This document shows, piece by piece, positions 18,457 through 27,893 of a stretch of 64,000 nucleotides of DNA; within the stretch, counting starts at the first letter, position 1, and each line of letters starts with the position of its first letter. The stretch covers positions 1,488,001 to 1,552,000 of the forward strand of contig NZ_CP108032.1 of the NCBI RefSeq assembly GCF_036169555.1, read 5' to 3'. The notes under the pieces were generated by a model. That model did not search any database. It had not been told where the DNA came from and was given only the letters and a program-made list of their open reading frames with translations. Position numbers and translations under genes: made by a program. This DNA is from Streptomyces sp. NBC_00306. GTDB taxonomy: Bacteria; Actinomycetota; Actinomycetes; Streptomycetales; Streptomycetaceae.

Positions 18457-19988
18457 TCCTGCTCCCCCACACCTTCCATGGCGGCCACCAGTTCGCGGTC
18501 CGTCCACCCGCTGCCGAACGTCGCGACCACCCGTCCGTGGAAGAGGGCGAGCACCCGGTCGCAGACCCGCAGATCGTCCAGCTCGTCGGAGATGATGACG
18601 GCCGCGCTGCCTTCGTCGGCCACCCGGCGCACCACACCGAGCAGCGCGTCCTTGGACTTCACGTCCACGCCCGCGGTGGGCCGCAGGGCGACCAGCGCAC
18701 TGGGCCGGCGGGCCAGCGCCCTCGCCACCACCACCTTCTGCTGATTACCGCCGGAGAGCCCGGAGACGGGTTGCTCCGGCCCCTGCGTCTTGATGTCGAG
18801 CGATGCGATCATGGACTGGGCGAATTCCCTTGTGCGAGAGGGCAGTACGGTGCCCCACGGGCCGAGCTGGTCGGTGACGGTGAGCGTGGCGTTCTCGGCG
18901 ACGCTGCGGTCCACGACGAGTCCCTGGCGATGACGGTCCTCGGGGATGTAGCCGATCCCGGCGTCGAGCGCGTGCGGCACGCTGCCGGGCTTGACCTCGC
19001 GGCCGTGCACGGTGATGCGCCCGGCGCCGGCCTTGCGCATGCCGACGAGGATCTCGCCGAGCGCGGTGTTGCCGCTGGCCGCGGCGCCCGCCAGACCGAG
19101 CACCTCACCGGGCCGCACCTCGAGGTCGAGCGGCTCGAACTCCCCCTCCAGGGTAAGCCCTTCGGTCCGCAGCACGGGTTCCTCGGTGCGTACGGGCCCG
19201 ACGGGCGCATGCCACTGCGAGGTGCCGCTGACGGAGTCGCCCGTCATCGCTGCGACCAGGTCGTCCTTGGTGAGTTCGGCGACCGGCGCGGTGACGACAT
19301 GGCGGGCGTCGCGGTAGACGGTGACGGTGGTGCACAGTTCGTACACCTCCTGCAGATGGTGGGAGATGAACAGAAACGCCACTCCCTGGCTCTGGAGCTC
19401 CCGCAGTTTGGTGAACAACCGCTGGATGCCGCGGGCGTCCAGCTGGGCGGTCGGCTCGTCGAGGATGATCAGCCGGGCGCCGAAGGAGAGGGCTCTCGCG
19501 ATCTCCACGAACTGCCGCTGCTCGACGGCGAGATCCTTGGCCCGGGCCATCGGGTCGACGCTCACGCCGTACCCGGCGAGCAGTTCCTCGGCGCGCCGCC
19601 GCAGTTGCCGCCAGCTGATGAAGCGGCTGCCGGCGTCGAACCGGTTGAGGAAGAGGTTCTCGGCGACGGTCAGGTCGGGCACGACCATCGACTTCTGGTA
19701 GACGCAGGCGACCTTGGACTGCCAGGCCGCCGTGTCCCCGAAGGCGGGTGCGGGCTCGCCGTCGAAGGTGACGGTTCCCGCGTCGGGCCTGTGCAGGCCG
19801 GTGAGGACGCTGACGAGGGTGGACTTGCCCGCGCCGTTGCGCCCGACGAGTGCGTGGGACTCGCCGGGCGCGACGGTGAGCCGTACGCCGTCGAGCGCGA
19901 CGGTGGGCCCGAAGCGCTTGACGATCCCTTCCGCGTGCACTGCGGCGGGTGCGTGCGCGGAGTCCGCGGCGGATGCGGCGTGTGGCAT
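18453..19988 (-). CDS. Sugar ABC transporter ATP-binding protein (RbsA type, tandem NBD)
   Basis: A 511-aa protein with two nucleotide-binding domains. Domain 1 has Walker A GRNGAGKST at 49-57, the RbsA-type signature LAVEQRQFVEIA near 153 and Walker B ILDEPT. Domain 2 keeps the signature LSGGNQQK (411-418), but its P-loop reads AGAAASGNTAL (300-310). Its Walker B reads ALVALRPT where family members have LILDEPT, so the catalytic Asp-Glu pair is missing. Only one site should hydrolyse ATP; loss of the second Walker B acidic pair is unusual. It energises the adjacent permease. The start at 19988 follows the AGGAGGA-like stretch near the end of the lipoprotein gene. Confidence 0.92.
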   Translation of the reverse strand: MPHAASAADSAHAPAAVHAEGIVKRFGPTVALDGVRLTVAPGESHALVGRNGAGKSTLVSVLTGLHRPDAGTVTFDGEPAPAFGDTAAWQSKVACVYQKSMVVPDLTVAENLFLNRFDAGSRFISWRQLRRRAEELLAGYGVSVDPMARAKDLAVEQRQFVEIARALSFGARLIILDEPTAQLDARGIQRLFTKLRELQSQGVAFLFISHHLQEVYELCTTVTVYRDARHVVTAPVAELTKDDLVAAMTGDSVSGTSQWHAPVGPVRTEEPVLRTEGLTLEGEFEPLDLEVRPGEVLGLAGAAASGNTALGEILVGMRKAGAGRITVHGREVKPGSVPHALDAGIGYIPEDRHRQGLVVDRSVAENATLTVTDQLGPWGTVLPSRTREFAQSMIASLDIKTQGPEQPVSGLSGGNQQKVVVARALARRPSALVALRPTAGVDVKSKDALLGVVRRVADEGSAAVIISDELDDLRVCDRVLALFHGRVVATFGSGWTDRELVAAMEGVGEQE

Positions 19989-19990
19989 GA

Positions 19991-21028
19991 CTAGCTCTTC
20001 TTCTCCAGCTGGTTGGCCCACAGCTTGGGGTCGTCCACGTTGTCCTTGGTGACCAGTGGCGCGGGGAGCTGGTCCTCGAGGCCGCCCGGGATCTTGATGA
20101 TGGTGGAGCCGTGGTCGGTGGGACCTTCCTTGAAGGTCTTGCCGTCCAGCGCGGCCTTGGCGTAGAAGAGCGCGTACTTGGCGTACAGGTCGGCGGGCTG
20201 GGAGACGGTCGCGTCGATCTTCCCGGCCTTGATGGCGTCCAGCTCCTCCGGGATGCCGTCGTTGGAGATGATCGTGATGTGGCCCGGCGTGCCCGGCGGC
20301 TTCAGCAGCTTCTTCTGCTCCAGGAGCGCGAGCGTGGGCTGCAGGAAGACGCCGCCGGCCTGCATGTAGATGCCGTTGATGTCGGGGTGCGCGGCGAGGG
20401 TGGACTGGAGCTTGGCGGAGGCGACGTCGCCCTTCCAGTCGGTGGCGAGCTCGAAGACCTTGATGCCGGGGAACTTCGTGTCCATGCAGGACTTGAAGGC
20501 CTCGGAGCGGTCGCGCCCGTTGATCGAGGACAGGTCGCCCTGGAACTCGACGACCTTGCCCTTGCCCTTCAGCTGCTCGCCGAGGTACTGGCAGGCCTTC
20601 TCGCCGTACGCCCGGTTGTCGGCCCGCACCACCATGTAGACGTTGCCCTTGTCGGGGCGGGTGTCGACACTGACGACCGGGATCTTCTTCTCCTCCAGGG
20701 TCTGGAGCGACTCGGCTATCGCCCCGGTGTCCTGAGGGGCCATCACGACGGCCTTGGCGCCCTGGTCGGTGAACGTCTGCACATTGGCGACGAGTTTGCC
20801 GATGTCGTTCTGCGAGTTGGTCAGGGACAGCGCGTCGACCTCACCGGCCTTGACGCCCTTCTCGACGTACTGCTGGTAGGAGTTCCAGAAGTCGCTGTCG
20901 CTGCGCGGCAGATCGATGCCCACCTTGCCGTCCGCGGATCCGCTGCCGGAGTCCCGGTTGCAGCCCGCGAGGGCCGTCACGGCGAGCAGCACCGCGCAGG
21001 CCGCGGCACTTGTCGTACGCACTCTCAT
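19991..21028 (-). CDS. Periplasmic-type sugar-binding lipoprotein (RbsB family)
   Basis: A 345-aa lipoprotein. The signal peptide ends at the lipobox LAGC, with lipidated Cys23. The mature part is a two-lobed peripl_BP_4 protein with the hallmarks YQQYVEKGVKAG, VVMAPQDTGAI, DRSEAF and ISNDGIPEELDAIKAG. It should capture a pyranose or sugar acid outside the cell and deliver it to the RbsC/RbsA-like partners just downstream. ATPase and permease follow with gaps of 2 nt or overlaps. It sits between the transporter genes and the SDR/dehydratase genes, all on one strand. Confidence 0.93.
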   Translation of the reverse strand: MRVRTTSAAACAVLLAVTALAGCNRDSGSGSADGKVGIDLPRSDSDFWNSYQQYVEKGVKAGEVDALSLTNSQNDIGKLVANVQTFTDQGAKAVVMAPQDTGAIAESLQTLEEKKIPVVSVDTRPDKGNVYMVVRADNRAYGEKACQYLGEQLKGKGKVVEFQGDLSSINGRDRSEAFKSCMDTKFPGIKVFELATDWKGDVASAKLQSTLAAHPDINGIYMQAGGVFLQPTLALLEQKKLLKPPGTPGHITIISNDGIPEELDAIKAGKIDATVSQPADLYAKYALFYAKAALDGKTFKEGPTDHGSTIIKIPGGLEDQLPAPLVTKDNVDDPKLWANQLEKKS

Positions 21029-21099
21029 TGGTCCCGTCCTTCGGTGGTGTCGGCTCAGGTGGTGCTGGGCGTGGCGGGTGTTTCCGGTCTGCTGTGTGC

Positions 21100-21876
21100 T
21101 CAGGTCGCGGGGCGCAGGCGCAGGCCCTGCATCCCGCCGTCGACGGCGAGTGCCGTACCGGTGACGGCGGCCGCGGCGGGGCTCGCGAGATAGACGATGG
21201 CGGCCGCGACCTCGTCTGCGGCGACCAGCCGGCCGGTGGGCTGGCGGGCCTCCAGGGCGGCGCGTTCCGCCGCCGGGTCGTCCGCCCGGTCGAGCAGCCG
21301 GCCGATCCAGGGGGTGTCGGCGGTGCCGGGATTCACGCAGTTGACGCGGATGCCCTCGCGGACGTGGTCGGCCGCCATGGCCAGGGTGAGTGAGAGGACC
21401 GCGCCCTTGCTGGCGCTGTAGAGGGCCCGCTGGGGAAGGCCCGCGGTGGCGGCGATGGAGCAGGTGTGGGTGATGGAGACACAGCCGGGGCGGTCGGCTG
21501 CGGCCGCGCGCAGGTGCGGGAGGGCGTGCCGGGCGACGCGCACCATGCCGAGCACGTTGATGTCGAGGACGCGCCGCCACTCGTCGTCGGGATTGTCGGC
21601 GACCGTACCGACGGCGCCGATGCCCGCGTTGGAGACGACGGTGTGCAGGGCGCCGAACTCGGCGGCCGCCCGGTCGACGGCCGCGCCCGCCGCCGCGTCG
21701 TCGGTGACGTCCGCCGTGACGCCGAGAGCGCCGTCGGGGCTGCCCGCGAGGTCACGGTCGAGCACGGCCACCAGCGCGCCCCGGGCGAGCAGTTGCCTCG
21801 TCACGGCCGCACCGATGCCCGACGCCCCGCCGGTCACCAGGGCGCAGAGCCCTTCGAAGTCCCTGACGGCCGTCAT
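21100..21876 (-). CDS. SDR-family oxidoreductase of the fuconate operon
   Basis: A 258-aa classical short-chain dehydrogenase. The cofactor loop TGGASGIG is at 15-22, the SNAG motif near 82, and the catalytic Tyr153 and Lys157 in YSASK. The C-terminal VDGG signature is intact. The ATG overlaps the dehydratase stop by 4 nt, so the two enzymes are made together. In the non-phosphorylative L-fucose route the SDR steps are L-fucose 1-dehydrogenase and 2-keto-3-deoxy-L-fuconate 4-dehydrogenase. Either would fit; the sequence alone does not separate them. Confidence 0.9.
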   Translation of the reverse strand: MTAVRDFEGLCALVTGGASGIGAAVTRQLLARGALVAVLDRDLAGSPDGALGVTADVTDDAAAGAAVDRAAAEFGALHTVVSNAGIGAVGTVADNPDDEWRRVLDINVLGMVRVARHALPHLRAAAADRPGCVSITHTCSIAATAGLPQRALYSASKGAVLSLTLAMAADHVREGIRVNCVNPGTADTPWIGRLLDRADDPAAERAALEARQPTGRLVAADEVAAAIVYLASPAAAAVTGTALAVDGGMQGLRLRPAT

Positions 21877-23192
21877 GAGTTGACCTCCTCGATGGTGCGG
21901 CGGGCCTGCCAGACGGGACCCTCCGGATAGCGGTGGGCGGCCATGGACTCCGGGAGCATGCGGGCGGAGAACCCGGGGGCCCGCGGCGCGACATAGCGTC
22001 CGGCGTCGATCTCGGCGGGGTCGGCGAAGTGCTCGTGGAGGTGGTCGACGTACTCGATGACGCGGTCCTCCCAGCTGCCGGAGACGGCGACGTAGTCGAA
22101 CATCGCGAGGTGCTGGACGAGTTCGCACAGACCCACCCCGCCGGCGTGCGGACAGACCGGGACGCCGTACTTGGCCGCGAGCAGCAGGATCGCCAGGTTC
22201 TCGTTCACCCCGGCGACGCGTGCCGCGTCGATCTGGACGAAGTCGACGGCCCCGGCCTGGAGCAGCTGCTTGAACACCACACGGTTGGCGACGTGTTCGC
22301 CGGTGGCGACCTTGACCGGCTGCCCGGCGCGTACGGCGGCGTGGCCGAGGATGTCGTCGGGGCTGGTGGGTTCCTCGATCCAGTGCGGCTCGTAGGGCGC
22401 GAGCGCCGTCATCCAGCGCACCGCGTCCGCGACGTCCCAGCGCTGATTGGCGTCCACGGCGATACGGACGGAGGGGCCGACGGCGGCGCGTGCGAGCTTC
22501 ATGCGCCGGATGTCGTCCTCCAGGTCACCGCCCACCTTCAGCTTGATCTGGCCGAAGCCGTCGGCGACGGCTTCCTTGGCGAGGCGGACGAGCTTGTCGT
22601 CGGAGTAGCCGAGCCAGCCGGGCGAGGTGGTGTACGCGGGATAGCCCTGGCGGCGCAGCCGTGCGGTCCGTTCGGCGCGGCCGGGTTCGGCGGCGCGCAG
22701 GATGGCCAGCGCCTCGTCGGGGGTGAGGACGTCCGTGAGATAGCGGAAGTCGACGAGGGAGACGAGCTCCTCGGGTGTCATCGAGGCGAGGAACTCCCAC
22801 ACCGGCAGGCCGGCGGTCCTGGCCGCCAGGTCCCAGGCGGCGTTGACGACCGCTCCCGCCGCCATGTGCATCACGCCCTTCTCCGGGCCGAGCCAGCGCA
22901 GTTGGGAGTCATGGGTCAGTTCGATGTGCAGATCCGCCAGGTCGGAGGCGGTACGGGGGGCGGGCCGGCCGATCACGTACGGGCGCAGGGCTTCGATGGC
23001 GGCGGCGGTGACATCGTTGCCGCGGCCGATGGTGAAGCAGAATCCGTGCCCTTCCGACCCGTCCTCGGAGCGCATCACCAGGTAGGCAGCGGAGTAGTCG
23101 GGGTCCGGGTTCATGGCGTCGGAGCCGTCGAGCTGTTCCGAGGTGGGAAAGCGGATGTCGTGAACCTCGAACTCCGTGACGGTCTGACTCAT
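21873..23192 (-). CDS. L-fuconate dehydratase (mandelate racemase subgroup of enolase superfamily)
   Basis: A 439-aa enzyme predicted to convert L-fuconate to 2-keto-3-deoxy-L-fuconate with Mg2+. The N-terminal cap has [15 protein letters not shown], diagnostic of the fuconate dehydratase / ENOSF1 family. In the barrel, Lys217 and Lys219 form the KxK base pair. D247, E273 and E299 bind metal, and His349 in CPHAGG is the acid. Spacing and numbering agree closely with the characterised Xanthomonas enzyme as I recall it. It is the first gene of a five-gene operon running through the SDR, lipoprotein, ATPase and permease. The start at 23192 was chosen over upstream extensions that lack a ribosome binding site and homology. 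Confidence 0.93.
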   Translation of the reverse strand: MSQTVTEFEVHDIRFPTSEQLDGSDAMNPDPDYSAAYLVMRSEDGSEGHGFCFTIGRGNDVTAAAIEALRPYVIGRPAPRTASDLADLHIELTHDSQLRWLGPEKGVMHMAAGAVVNAAWDLAARTAGLPVWEFLASMTPEELVSLVDFRYLTDVLTPDEALAILRAAEPGRAERTARLRRQGYPAYTTSPGWLGYSDDKLVRLAKEAVADGFGQIKLKVGGDLEDDIRRMKLARAAVGPSVRIAVDANQRWDVADAVRWMTALAPYEPHWIEEPTSPDDILGHAAVRAGQPVKVATGEHVANRVVFKQLLQAGAVDFVQIDAARVAGVNENLAILLLAAKYGVPVCPHAGGVGLCELVQHLAMFDYVAVSGSWEDRVIEYVDHLHEHFADPAEIDAGRYVAPRAPGFSARMLPESMAAHRYPEGPVWQARRTIEEVNS

Positions 23193-23212
23193 GCACGCAC
23201 CCCCGGGGAAGA

Positions 23213-23241
23213 ACATCGGACCTCTTGCGGTCATCCGATGT
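23213..23241 (-). promoter_or_regulatory. Inverted repeat and CATCCGATG operator of the fuconate operon
   Basis: ACATCGGA at 23213-23220 is mirrored by TCCGATGT at 23234-23241. The right arm contains the full 9-mer CATCCGATG (23232-23240), also found before the FadR-type regulator gene 7 kb away. The site lies 20-50 nt upstream of the dehydratase start, a position suited to repression. Confidence 0.7.
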
Positions 23242-23447
23242 ATAGCGTCGTCGACGCGCCACCGTCCAGGCCCGTGACGAAATTTCTCGGACACAGCTCG
23301 GATGAATCGAGGGCCGGACGCCCTTTTGGGCAAACCGTTGCCCCGGGGCGCCGAAGTTCACCCGCCCGTGCCGGGGGGCTGCGGCCCGGGACCTCGTAAG
23401 CCGTAAGGTTGGGGCGTACGAAAGGGAACTTCGGAAGGAGGCACTGG

Positions 23448-24473
23448 GTGATCGAGCTCGAGGCGGTTCCCGAGCTGATCGACCCGGTCATGGTGGCCGC
23501 GTTCGAGGGCTGGAACGACGCCGGCGACGCTGCCTCCACCGCGGTCGCACATCTGGACCGGGAATGGAAGGGTGAGGTGTTCGCGGCGCTCGACGCCGAG
23601 GACTACTACGACTTCCAGGTCAACCGGCCCACGGTGTGGCTGGACGGCGGAGTACGGAAGATCACCTGGCCCACCACCCGGCTCTCCGTGGTCCGTATCG
23701 GCGGCGACAAGCCGCGCGACCTGGTTCTGGTCCGCGGCATCGAGCCGTCCATGCGCTGGCGCTCGTTCTGCAACGAGATCCTGGGCTTCGCCCATGAGCT
23801 GGGCGTCGAGATGGTGGTGATCCTCGGCGCGCTGCTCGGCGACACCCCGCACACCCGGCCGGTGCCGGTCAGCGGCATCACCTCGGACCCGGACCTGGCC
23901 AGAACCATGGACCTGGAGGAGACCAGGTACGAGGGACCGACCGGCATCGTCGGCATCCTCCAGGAGGCGTGCACGCACGCGGGCGTGCCGGCGGTGAGCC
24001 TGTGGGCCGCGGTGCCGCACTATGTGTCGCAGCCGCCCAACCCCAAGGCGACGCTGGCCCTGCTCAACCGGCTCGAGGACCTGATCGGTCTGCGTATCCC
24101 GCTCGGTGAACTGGCCGAGGACGCCCGGGCCTGGCAGCTCGGTGTCGACCAACTGGCAGCCGAGGACAGCGAAGTGGCGGAGTACGTCCAGACGCTGGAG
24201 GAGGCGCGCGACACCGCGGAGCTTCCCGAGGCGTCCGGAGAGGCGATCGCCCGCGAATTCGAACGGTATCTGCGGCGGCGGGACGGCGGTCCGGGCGGTC
24301 TCGGCCCGGCGGCCGGTCCGGGTCATGCGACCGAGGGCGGCGACAGCGGTTCCTACCTGCGCGACCCGGGCGGGCGTACGCGACCGCCGAAGCCGCCGCG
24401 CGCGGAGCCGGAGAGCGAGGCGTCCGGCGAGTCCGACGCGGACGGCGACGAGCCGGAGTCCTCGGAGGACTGA
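23448..24473 (+). CDS. parJ: PAC2-family protein, ParJ orthologue
   Basis: A 341-aa protein that starts with GTG after GGAAGGAGG. Residues 1-270 form a PAC2 (proteasome assembly chaperone 2) fold (FEGWNDAGDAAS, GDKPRDLVLVRGIEP, VVILGALLGDTPHTRP). The last 70 residues are a charged, disordered tail. In S. coelicolor the PAC2 protein encoded between glpD and mshC is ParJ (SCO1662), reported to regulate ParA polymerisation during sporulation. This gene occupies that place, apart from the inserted island. The same gene lies near metH and mshC in mycobacteria, close to the proteasome genes. Its molecular activity beyond ParA is unknown. Confidence 0.87.
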   Translation: MIELEAVPELIDPVMVAAFEGWNDAGDAASTAVAHLDREWKGEVFAALDAEDYYDFQVNRPTVWLDGGVRKITWPTTRLSVVRIGGDKPRDLVLVRGIEPSMRWRSFCNEILGFAHELGVEMVVILGALLGDTPHTRPVPVSGITSDPDLARTMDLEETRYEGPTGIVGILQEACTHAGVPAVSLWAAVPHYVSQPPNPKATLALLNRLEDLIGLRIPLGELAEDARAWQLGVDQLAAEDSEVAEYVQTLEEARDTAELPEASGEAIAREFERYLRRRDGGPGGLGPAAGPGHATEGGDSGSYLRDPGGRTRPPKPPRAEPESEASGESDADGDEPESSED

Positions 24474-24516
24474 CCGGCGGGCGCCGAAGCCCGCGGCCGG
24501 ACGACACGGGGCAAGG

Positions 24517-24551
24517 GTCCGGGGCGGCGCTCATCGAGCGCCGCCCCGGAC
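24517..24551. terminator. Terminator between convergent parJ and the beta-propeller gene
   Basis: A 15-bp perfect stem (24517-24531 with 24537-24551) with a 5-nt loop serves both strands. Confidence 0.88.
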
Positions 24552-24578
24552 GTGTTCAGTGTTCCGTGTTCAGTGTTC
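24551..24578. repeat. 14-bp perfect tandem duplication
   Basis: CGTGTTCAGTGTTC occurs twice head to tail (24551-24564 and 24565-24578) in the short gap before the beta-propeller gene's stop codon. It looks like a replication-slippage duplication in neutral sequence. Confidence 0.85.
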
Positions 24579-24589
24579 GGGCTCCGTGC

Positions 24590-25564
24590 TCAGCGTCCGA
24601 CCCGGTCCACAGCGACCACGTCGTACGGGGTGTCCGGGGTCGGCTGGGCCACGTCGAAGCGGGCGTTGGGCAGATAGATCCGGTCGCGCCACACGGCGGC
24701 CGTCGTGGGGACCTTGAAGCCCGGATCGGTGATCCGGGCGATCACCCGCCCGCTGGTCCCCGACTCGTTCAGCTTCAGGACCGCGATCGTGTTCAGCCGG
24801 TTCTGTACGACGTGAAGAAGGCGGCCGAGCAGCAACAGCCCGTCCGCGTTGGGCAATGGGGTCCCGCCGAGGTCCACGCGGCGCGCCACGCCCGTGCGCG
24901 GGTCGACACGCATCAGGGAGCCACCGCCCACCGCCTGATTGACCATCAGCAGCGCCCGGCCGTCCGGGGTGCGGGAGATGCCGTTGGCCGTGAGCGCGGC
25001 TCCCTGCACCCAGTCACCGCCGAGCGGCACCGTGGTGATCGCCTCACCCGGTTCGTCGCGCGGGCCGAGCGGGAGCCGGTAGAGGTTCGGCTTGAAGGAA
25101 TCGGTGAAGTAGGCCGCCCCCGGTGTGAGCACCACATCGTTGACCATGGTGCCCTCCGATCCGACACCGAAGGTCCGGAGCAGCGTTCCTCTGCGGGCGT
25201 CGGCGATCCGGATCTCCCGGCTCACTCCGCCGCACAGGAACAGCAGCCGTTCCCGTCGGTCGATCTTGAGCCCGATCACCGGATGCGCGGCGCCGAGGCC
25301 CTGGCTGACGATCCGTCCGCGGCCGGTGGCGAGGTCGGCGCGGTAGACGGAACCGGTCGCGATGGAGCCGATCCAGGCATACGGACCGGCCCCGATGGTG
25401 ATGCCCTCGGGACGGAAGCCGTTCGGCAGGGGGAAGGTCTCGGGCCATGGCCGGCCTGCGTGTTCGGCGGCGCGGGCCGGGCCGGCGAGGGGGCTGAGGA
25501 GAGCCGCGCCACCGAGCGCGGCCGCGGTTCGGAGAACTCTTCTTCGTGCGAAGGAGCGGGTCAT
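24590..25564 (-). CDS. Exported SMP-30/gluconolactonase-like beta-propeller protein
   Basis: A 324-aa secreted protein with a Tat-type signal (MTRSFARRRVLRTAAALGG, cleavage near AARA around residue 33). The mature domain is a six-bladed propeller with repeated blade motifs such as VNDVVLTPGAAYFTDS and ANGISRTPDGRALLMVN, resembling SMP-30/lactonase proteins. The substrate is unknown. A lactonase step (fuconolactone hydrolysis) would be needed by the nearby fuconate pathway, but export and the separate location argue against that role. It starts with ATG after GAAGGA. It follows mshC on the same strand behind a terminator. Confidence 0.8.
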   Translation of the reverse strand: MTRSFARRRVLRTAAALGGAALLSPLAGPARAAEHAGRPWPETFPLPNGFRPEGITIGAGPYAWIGSIATGSVYRADLATGRGRIVSQGLGAAHPVIGLKIDRRERLLFLCGGVSREIRIADARRGTLLRTFGVGSEGTMVNDVVLTPGAAYFTDSFKPNLYRLPLGPRDEPGEAITTVPLGGDWVQGAALTANGISRTPDGRALLMVNQAVGGGSLMRVDPRTGVARRVDLGGTPLPNADGLLLLGRLLHVVQNRLNTIAVLKLNESGTSGRVIARITDPGFKVPTTAAVWRDRIYLPNARFDVAQPTPDTPYDVVAVDRVGR

Positions 25565-25650
25565 CGTGCGTCCTTCCGACAAGTGTTCTGCAGAGGTCTC
25601 CACCTCAGCACAGAGCCGCCCCACTGCGCAGGAGCGCGGCACACATGCGG

Positions 25651-25687
25651 ACGGGCGCGTTCAGGCCGGGGACCTGAACGCGCCCGT
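25651..25687 (-). terminator. Terminator downstream of mshC
   Basis: A 15-bp perfect stem (25651-25665 with 25673-25687) with a 7-nt loop lies about 35 nt after the mshC stop. Confidence 0.9.
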
Positions 25688-25722
25688 GGGGCGGACGTGC
25701 CGGATGCGGCGGAAACGCCGTA

Positions 25723-26952
25723 CTACAGGGCCACGCCCAGCAGGGCGTCGACCGTGCGGGAGACGAGCCCGGGCGCGCCCTCGTCCGTACCGCCCTCGGA
25801 CCGCTGACGCTCGGCCCAGCGGTCGACGGCCCGCAGCGCGGCGGGGGCGTCGAGGTCGTCGGCGAGCGCCTCGCGGATCTCCTCGACGAGCGCGTCCGCG
25901 GACGGCCCGTCGGGCCGGGACACGGCTGCCCGCCAGCGGTCGAGCCGCTCCACGGCCTCCCGCAGGACCTGGTCGGTCCACTCCCAGTCGGCGCGGTAGT
26001 GGTGGGCGAGCAGGGCGAGCCGTATGGCGGCCGGGTCGACCCCGTCGCGGCGCAGCTTGGAGACGAAGACCAGGTTGCCCTTGGACTTCGACATCTTCTC
26101 GCCGTCGAGCGCCACCATGCCCGCGTGCACATAGGCCTGGGCGTAGGGGTGTTCGCCGGTGAGCGCCTGGGCGTGGGAGGCGCCCATCTCGTGGTGCGGG
26201 AAGGCGAGATCGGAACCGCCGCCCTGCACGTCGAAGCCCATGCCGAGGTGGTCCAGGGCGATCGCGACGCACTCGATGTGCCAGCCGGGACGGCCGCGGC
26301 CGAGGCTGCCGCCGTCCCAACTCGGCTCGCCCTCACGGGCGGCCATCCACAGCATCGGGTCGAGAGGGTTCTTCTTGCCGGGGCGGTCCGGGTCGCCGCC
26401 GCGCTCCGCGGAGAGCAGCCGCATGGCTTCGGCGTCGAGGTGCGACACCTCACCGAAGTGCGGGTCGGCCTCGACCGAGAAGTAGGTGTCGCCCTCCAGC
26501 TCGTAGGCGGCGCCCGCGTCGCGCAGACGCTCGACGAGCGGGACGATGCCCGGTATCGCCTCGACGGCTCCGACGTAGTGGCGCGGCGGAAGCATCCGCA
26601 GGGCGGTCATGTCCTCGCGGAACAGCGCGGTCTCGCGCTCGGCGAGCTCGGTCCAGTCCTGCCCGTCGCGGACGGCGCGCTCCAGGAGAGGGTCGTCCAC
26701 ATCGGTGACGTTCTGGACGTAGTGAACCTGCCGCTTGGTGTCGAGCCACACGCGCTGAACGAGGTCGAACGCGTTGTAGGTCGCCGCGTGACCGATGTGG
26801 GTCGCGTCGTACGGCGTGATGCCGCAGACGTAGATACGGGCGACGGGACCGGGGGTGAGCGTCACCAAACCGCTGGTCGTGGAGTCGTGGATCCGGAGGT
26901 CGCGGCCCTTGCCGGGCAGGGCGGGGACCTCAGAAGCGGGCCAGGCATGCAT
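25723..26952 (-). CDS. mshC: Cysteine:GlcN-Ins ligase, mycothiol biosynthesis
   Basis: A 409-aa class I aminoacyl-tRNA-synthetase-like ligase. It activates cysteine with ATP and joins it to glucosaminyl-inositol, the third step of mycothiol synthesis. Zn-ligand Cys43 in YVCGITPYD and HIGH at 52-55 are present, and KMSKSKGN lies near 287. The C-terminal anticodon-binding part is short, and the PAWP-like N-terminus ([14 protein letters not shown]) is that of MshC, not CysS. In S. coelicolor this is SCO1663 and in M. tuberculosis Rv2130c, both in the same neighbourhood. It lies downstream of the kinase-like gene with a 122-nt gap. Confidence 0.95.
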   Translation of the reverse strand: MHAWPASEVPALPGKGRDLRIHDSTTSGLVTLTPGPVARIYVCGITPYDATHIGHAATYNAFDLVQRVWLDTKRQVHYVQNVTDVDDPLLERAVRDGQDWTELAERETALFREDMTALRMLPPRHYVGAVEAIPGIVPLVERLRDAGAAYELEGDTYFSVEADPHFGEVSHLDAEAMRLLSAERGGDPDRPGKKNPLDPMLWMAAREGEPSWDGGSLGRGRPGWHIECVAIALDHLGMGFDVQGGGSDLAFPHHEMGASHAQALTGEHPYAQAYVHAGMVALDGEKMSKSKGNLVFVSKLRRDGVDPAAIRLALLAHHYRADWEWTDQVLREAVERLDRWRAAVSRPDGPSADALVEEIREALADDLDAPAALRAVDRWAERQRSEGGTDEGAPGLVSRTVDALLGVAL

Positions 26953-27074
26953 GTCATGAGCCTAACCGGACGGGAGTTCCACATACGAACCGGATCACGC
27001 AGGTCGACCGGTTCCCGCGGTCCTGCGGGACCCGGCGGACCACGGCCGCGGACGGGCGGCCGCGGTGGGCGGCC

Positions 27075-27893
27075 TCAGACCGGCGGCCACGGGATGGCGG
27101 GCCACTCCCCCGACGGCACCGGGTGTCTGCCCGACGCGATCAGAGCCGCCACCCTCGCCCGTACGGAATCGACCTCCGCCGCCGTGAGCAGTTGCGCCAG
27201 CCGGGTGACCAGCGGCTCCCCGTCGGCCAGGGCGGGCGCCAGGGCGGTGAGGGCCTCCAGGGCCTCGGGCGCCAGGGGCTCGCCCGCCCAACCCCACAGC
27301 AGGGTGCGCAGCTTGTCGTCCACGTTGAAGGTGACGCCGTGGTCGATCGCGTAGAGCACGCCGTCGGCCGTCGGCAGCAGATGCCCGCCCTTGCGGTCCC
27401 CGTTGTTGATCACCGCGTCCAGCACGGCCAGGCGTCGCAGCCGCTCGTCGTCCGCGTGGACCAGCAGCGCGGTCCGCCCCTCGCCGACGTCGGCGAAGCC
27501 GACCGCCTTCCAGCCGTCCCCCGGCTCCTCCTCCTCGACGAGCGCGAGCAGGGCGGCGGAGGGGTCCGCCTCGATCCAGAGCTGGACCATGCCCTGTCCG
27601 TACGGACCGTCCCGCAGGACGGTGGGCGGTACGAGGGTCCATCCCAGCGCCTGGGAGATCTCGTAGGCGGCCACCTCGCGCTGCGCCAGCGTGCCGTCGG
27701 GGAAATCCCACAGGGGCCGCTCGCCGGCGACCGGCTTGTAGACACAGGACGCCGTCTCGCCCTCAAAGGAGACGGAGCAGAACAGCACCGCGTTGGACGC
27801 CTCACGGACCCGGCCGCGCACGGTCAGCTCACCCTTGGTGAGCAGGTCGAGTGCGGTCACGCTCCGCGGCGGTATCCGTTCTGGCGCGGACAT
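27075..27893 (-). CDS. SCO1664-family PI3/4-kinase-like protein
   Basis: A 272-aa protein of an actinobacterial family with distant similarity to phosphatidylinositol kinases. Visible kinase elements are Lys53 in CVYKPVAGE (ATP lysine candidate) and Glu73/78 in the following helix (QREVAAYEI). A catalytic-loop candidate LDAVINNGDRKGGHLL carries D159, D166, R167 and H171, and IDHG (D184) is a DFG-like metal motif. No substrate is known. The start at 27893 has a GGAGGG site and lies inside the end of the DUF3090 gene (37-nt overlap), so the two are coupled. The order kinase-like / DUF3090 / phosphatase beside mshC is also found in mycobacteria (Rv2133c-Rv2135c). Confidence 0.88.
   Translation of the reverse strand: MSAPERIPPRSVTALDLLTKGELTVRGRVREASNAVLFCSVSFEGETASCVYKPVAGERPLWDFPDGTLAQREVAAYEISQALGWTLVPPTVLRDGPYGQGMVQLWIEADPSAALLALVEEEEPGDGWKAVGFADVGEGRTALLVHADDERLRRLAVLDAVINNGDRKGGHLLPTADGVLYAIDHGVTFNVDDKLRTLLWGWAGEPLAPEALEALTALAPALADGEPLVTRLAQLLTAAEVDSVRARVAALIASGRHPVPSGEWPAIPWPPV

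Noticed and set aside
16046..23241. A mobile element carrying the fuconate island
   Set aside because: No integrase, transposase, tRNA insertion site or flanking direct repeat was seen at either edge; codon bias is that of the chromosome. Insertion relative to S. coelicolor may equally be loss in that species.
24551..24578. A CRISPR-like repeat
   Set aside because: There are only two copies of a 14-bp unit with no spacer, and no cas genes; the Cas4-like nuclease at 2558 is a stand-alone RecB-family protein.
24590..25564. A fuconolactonase completing the fuconate pathway
   Set aside because: The protein has a Tat signal and is exported; it lies beyond parJ and behind a terminator, so the assignment is not supported.
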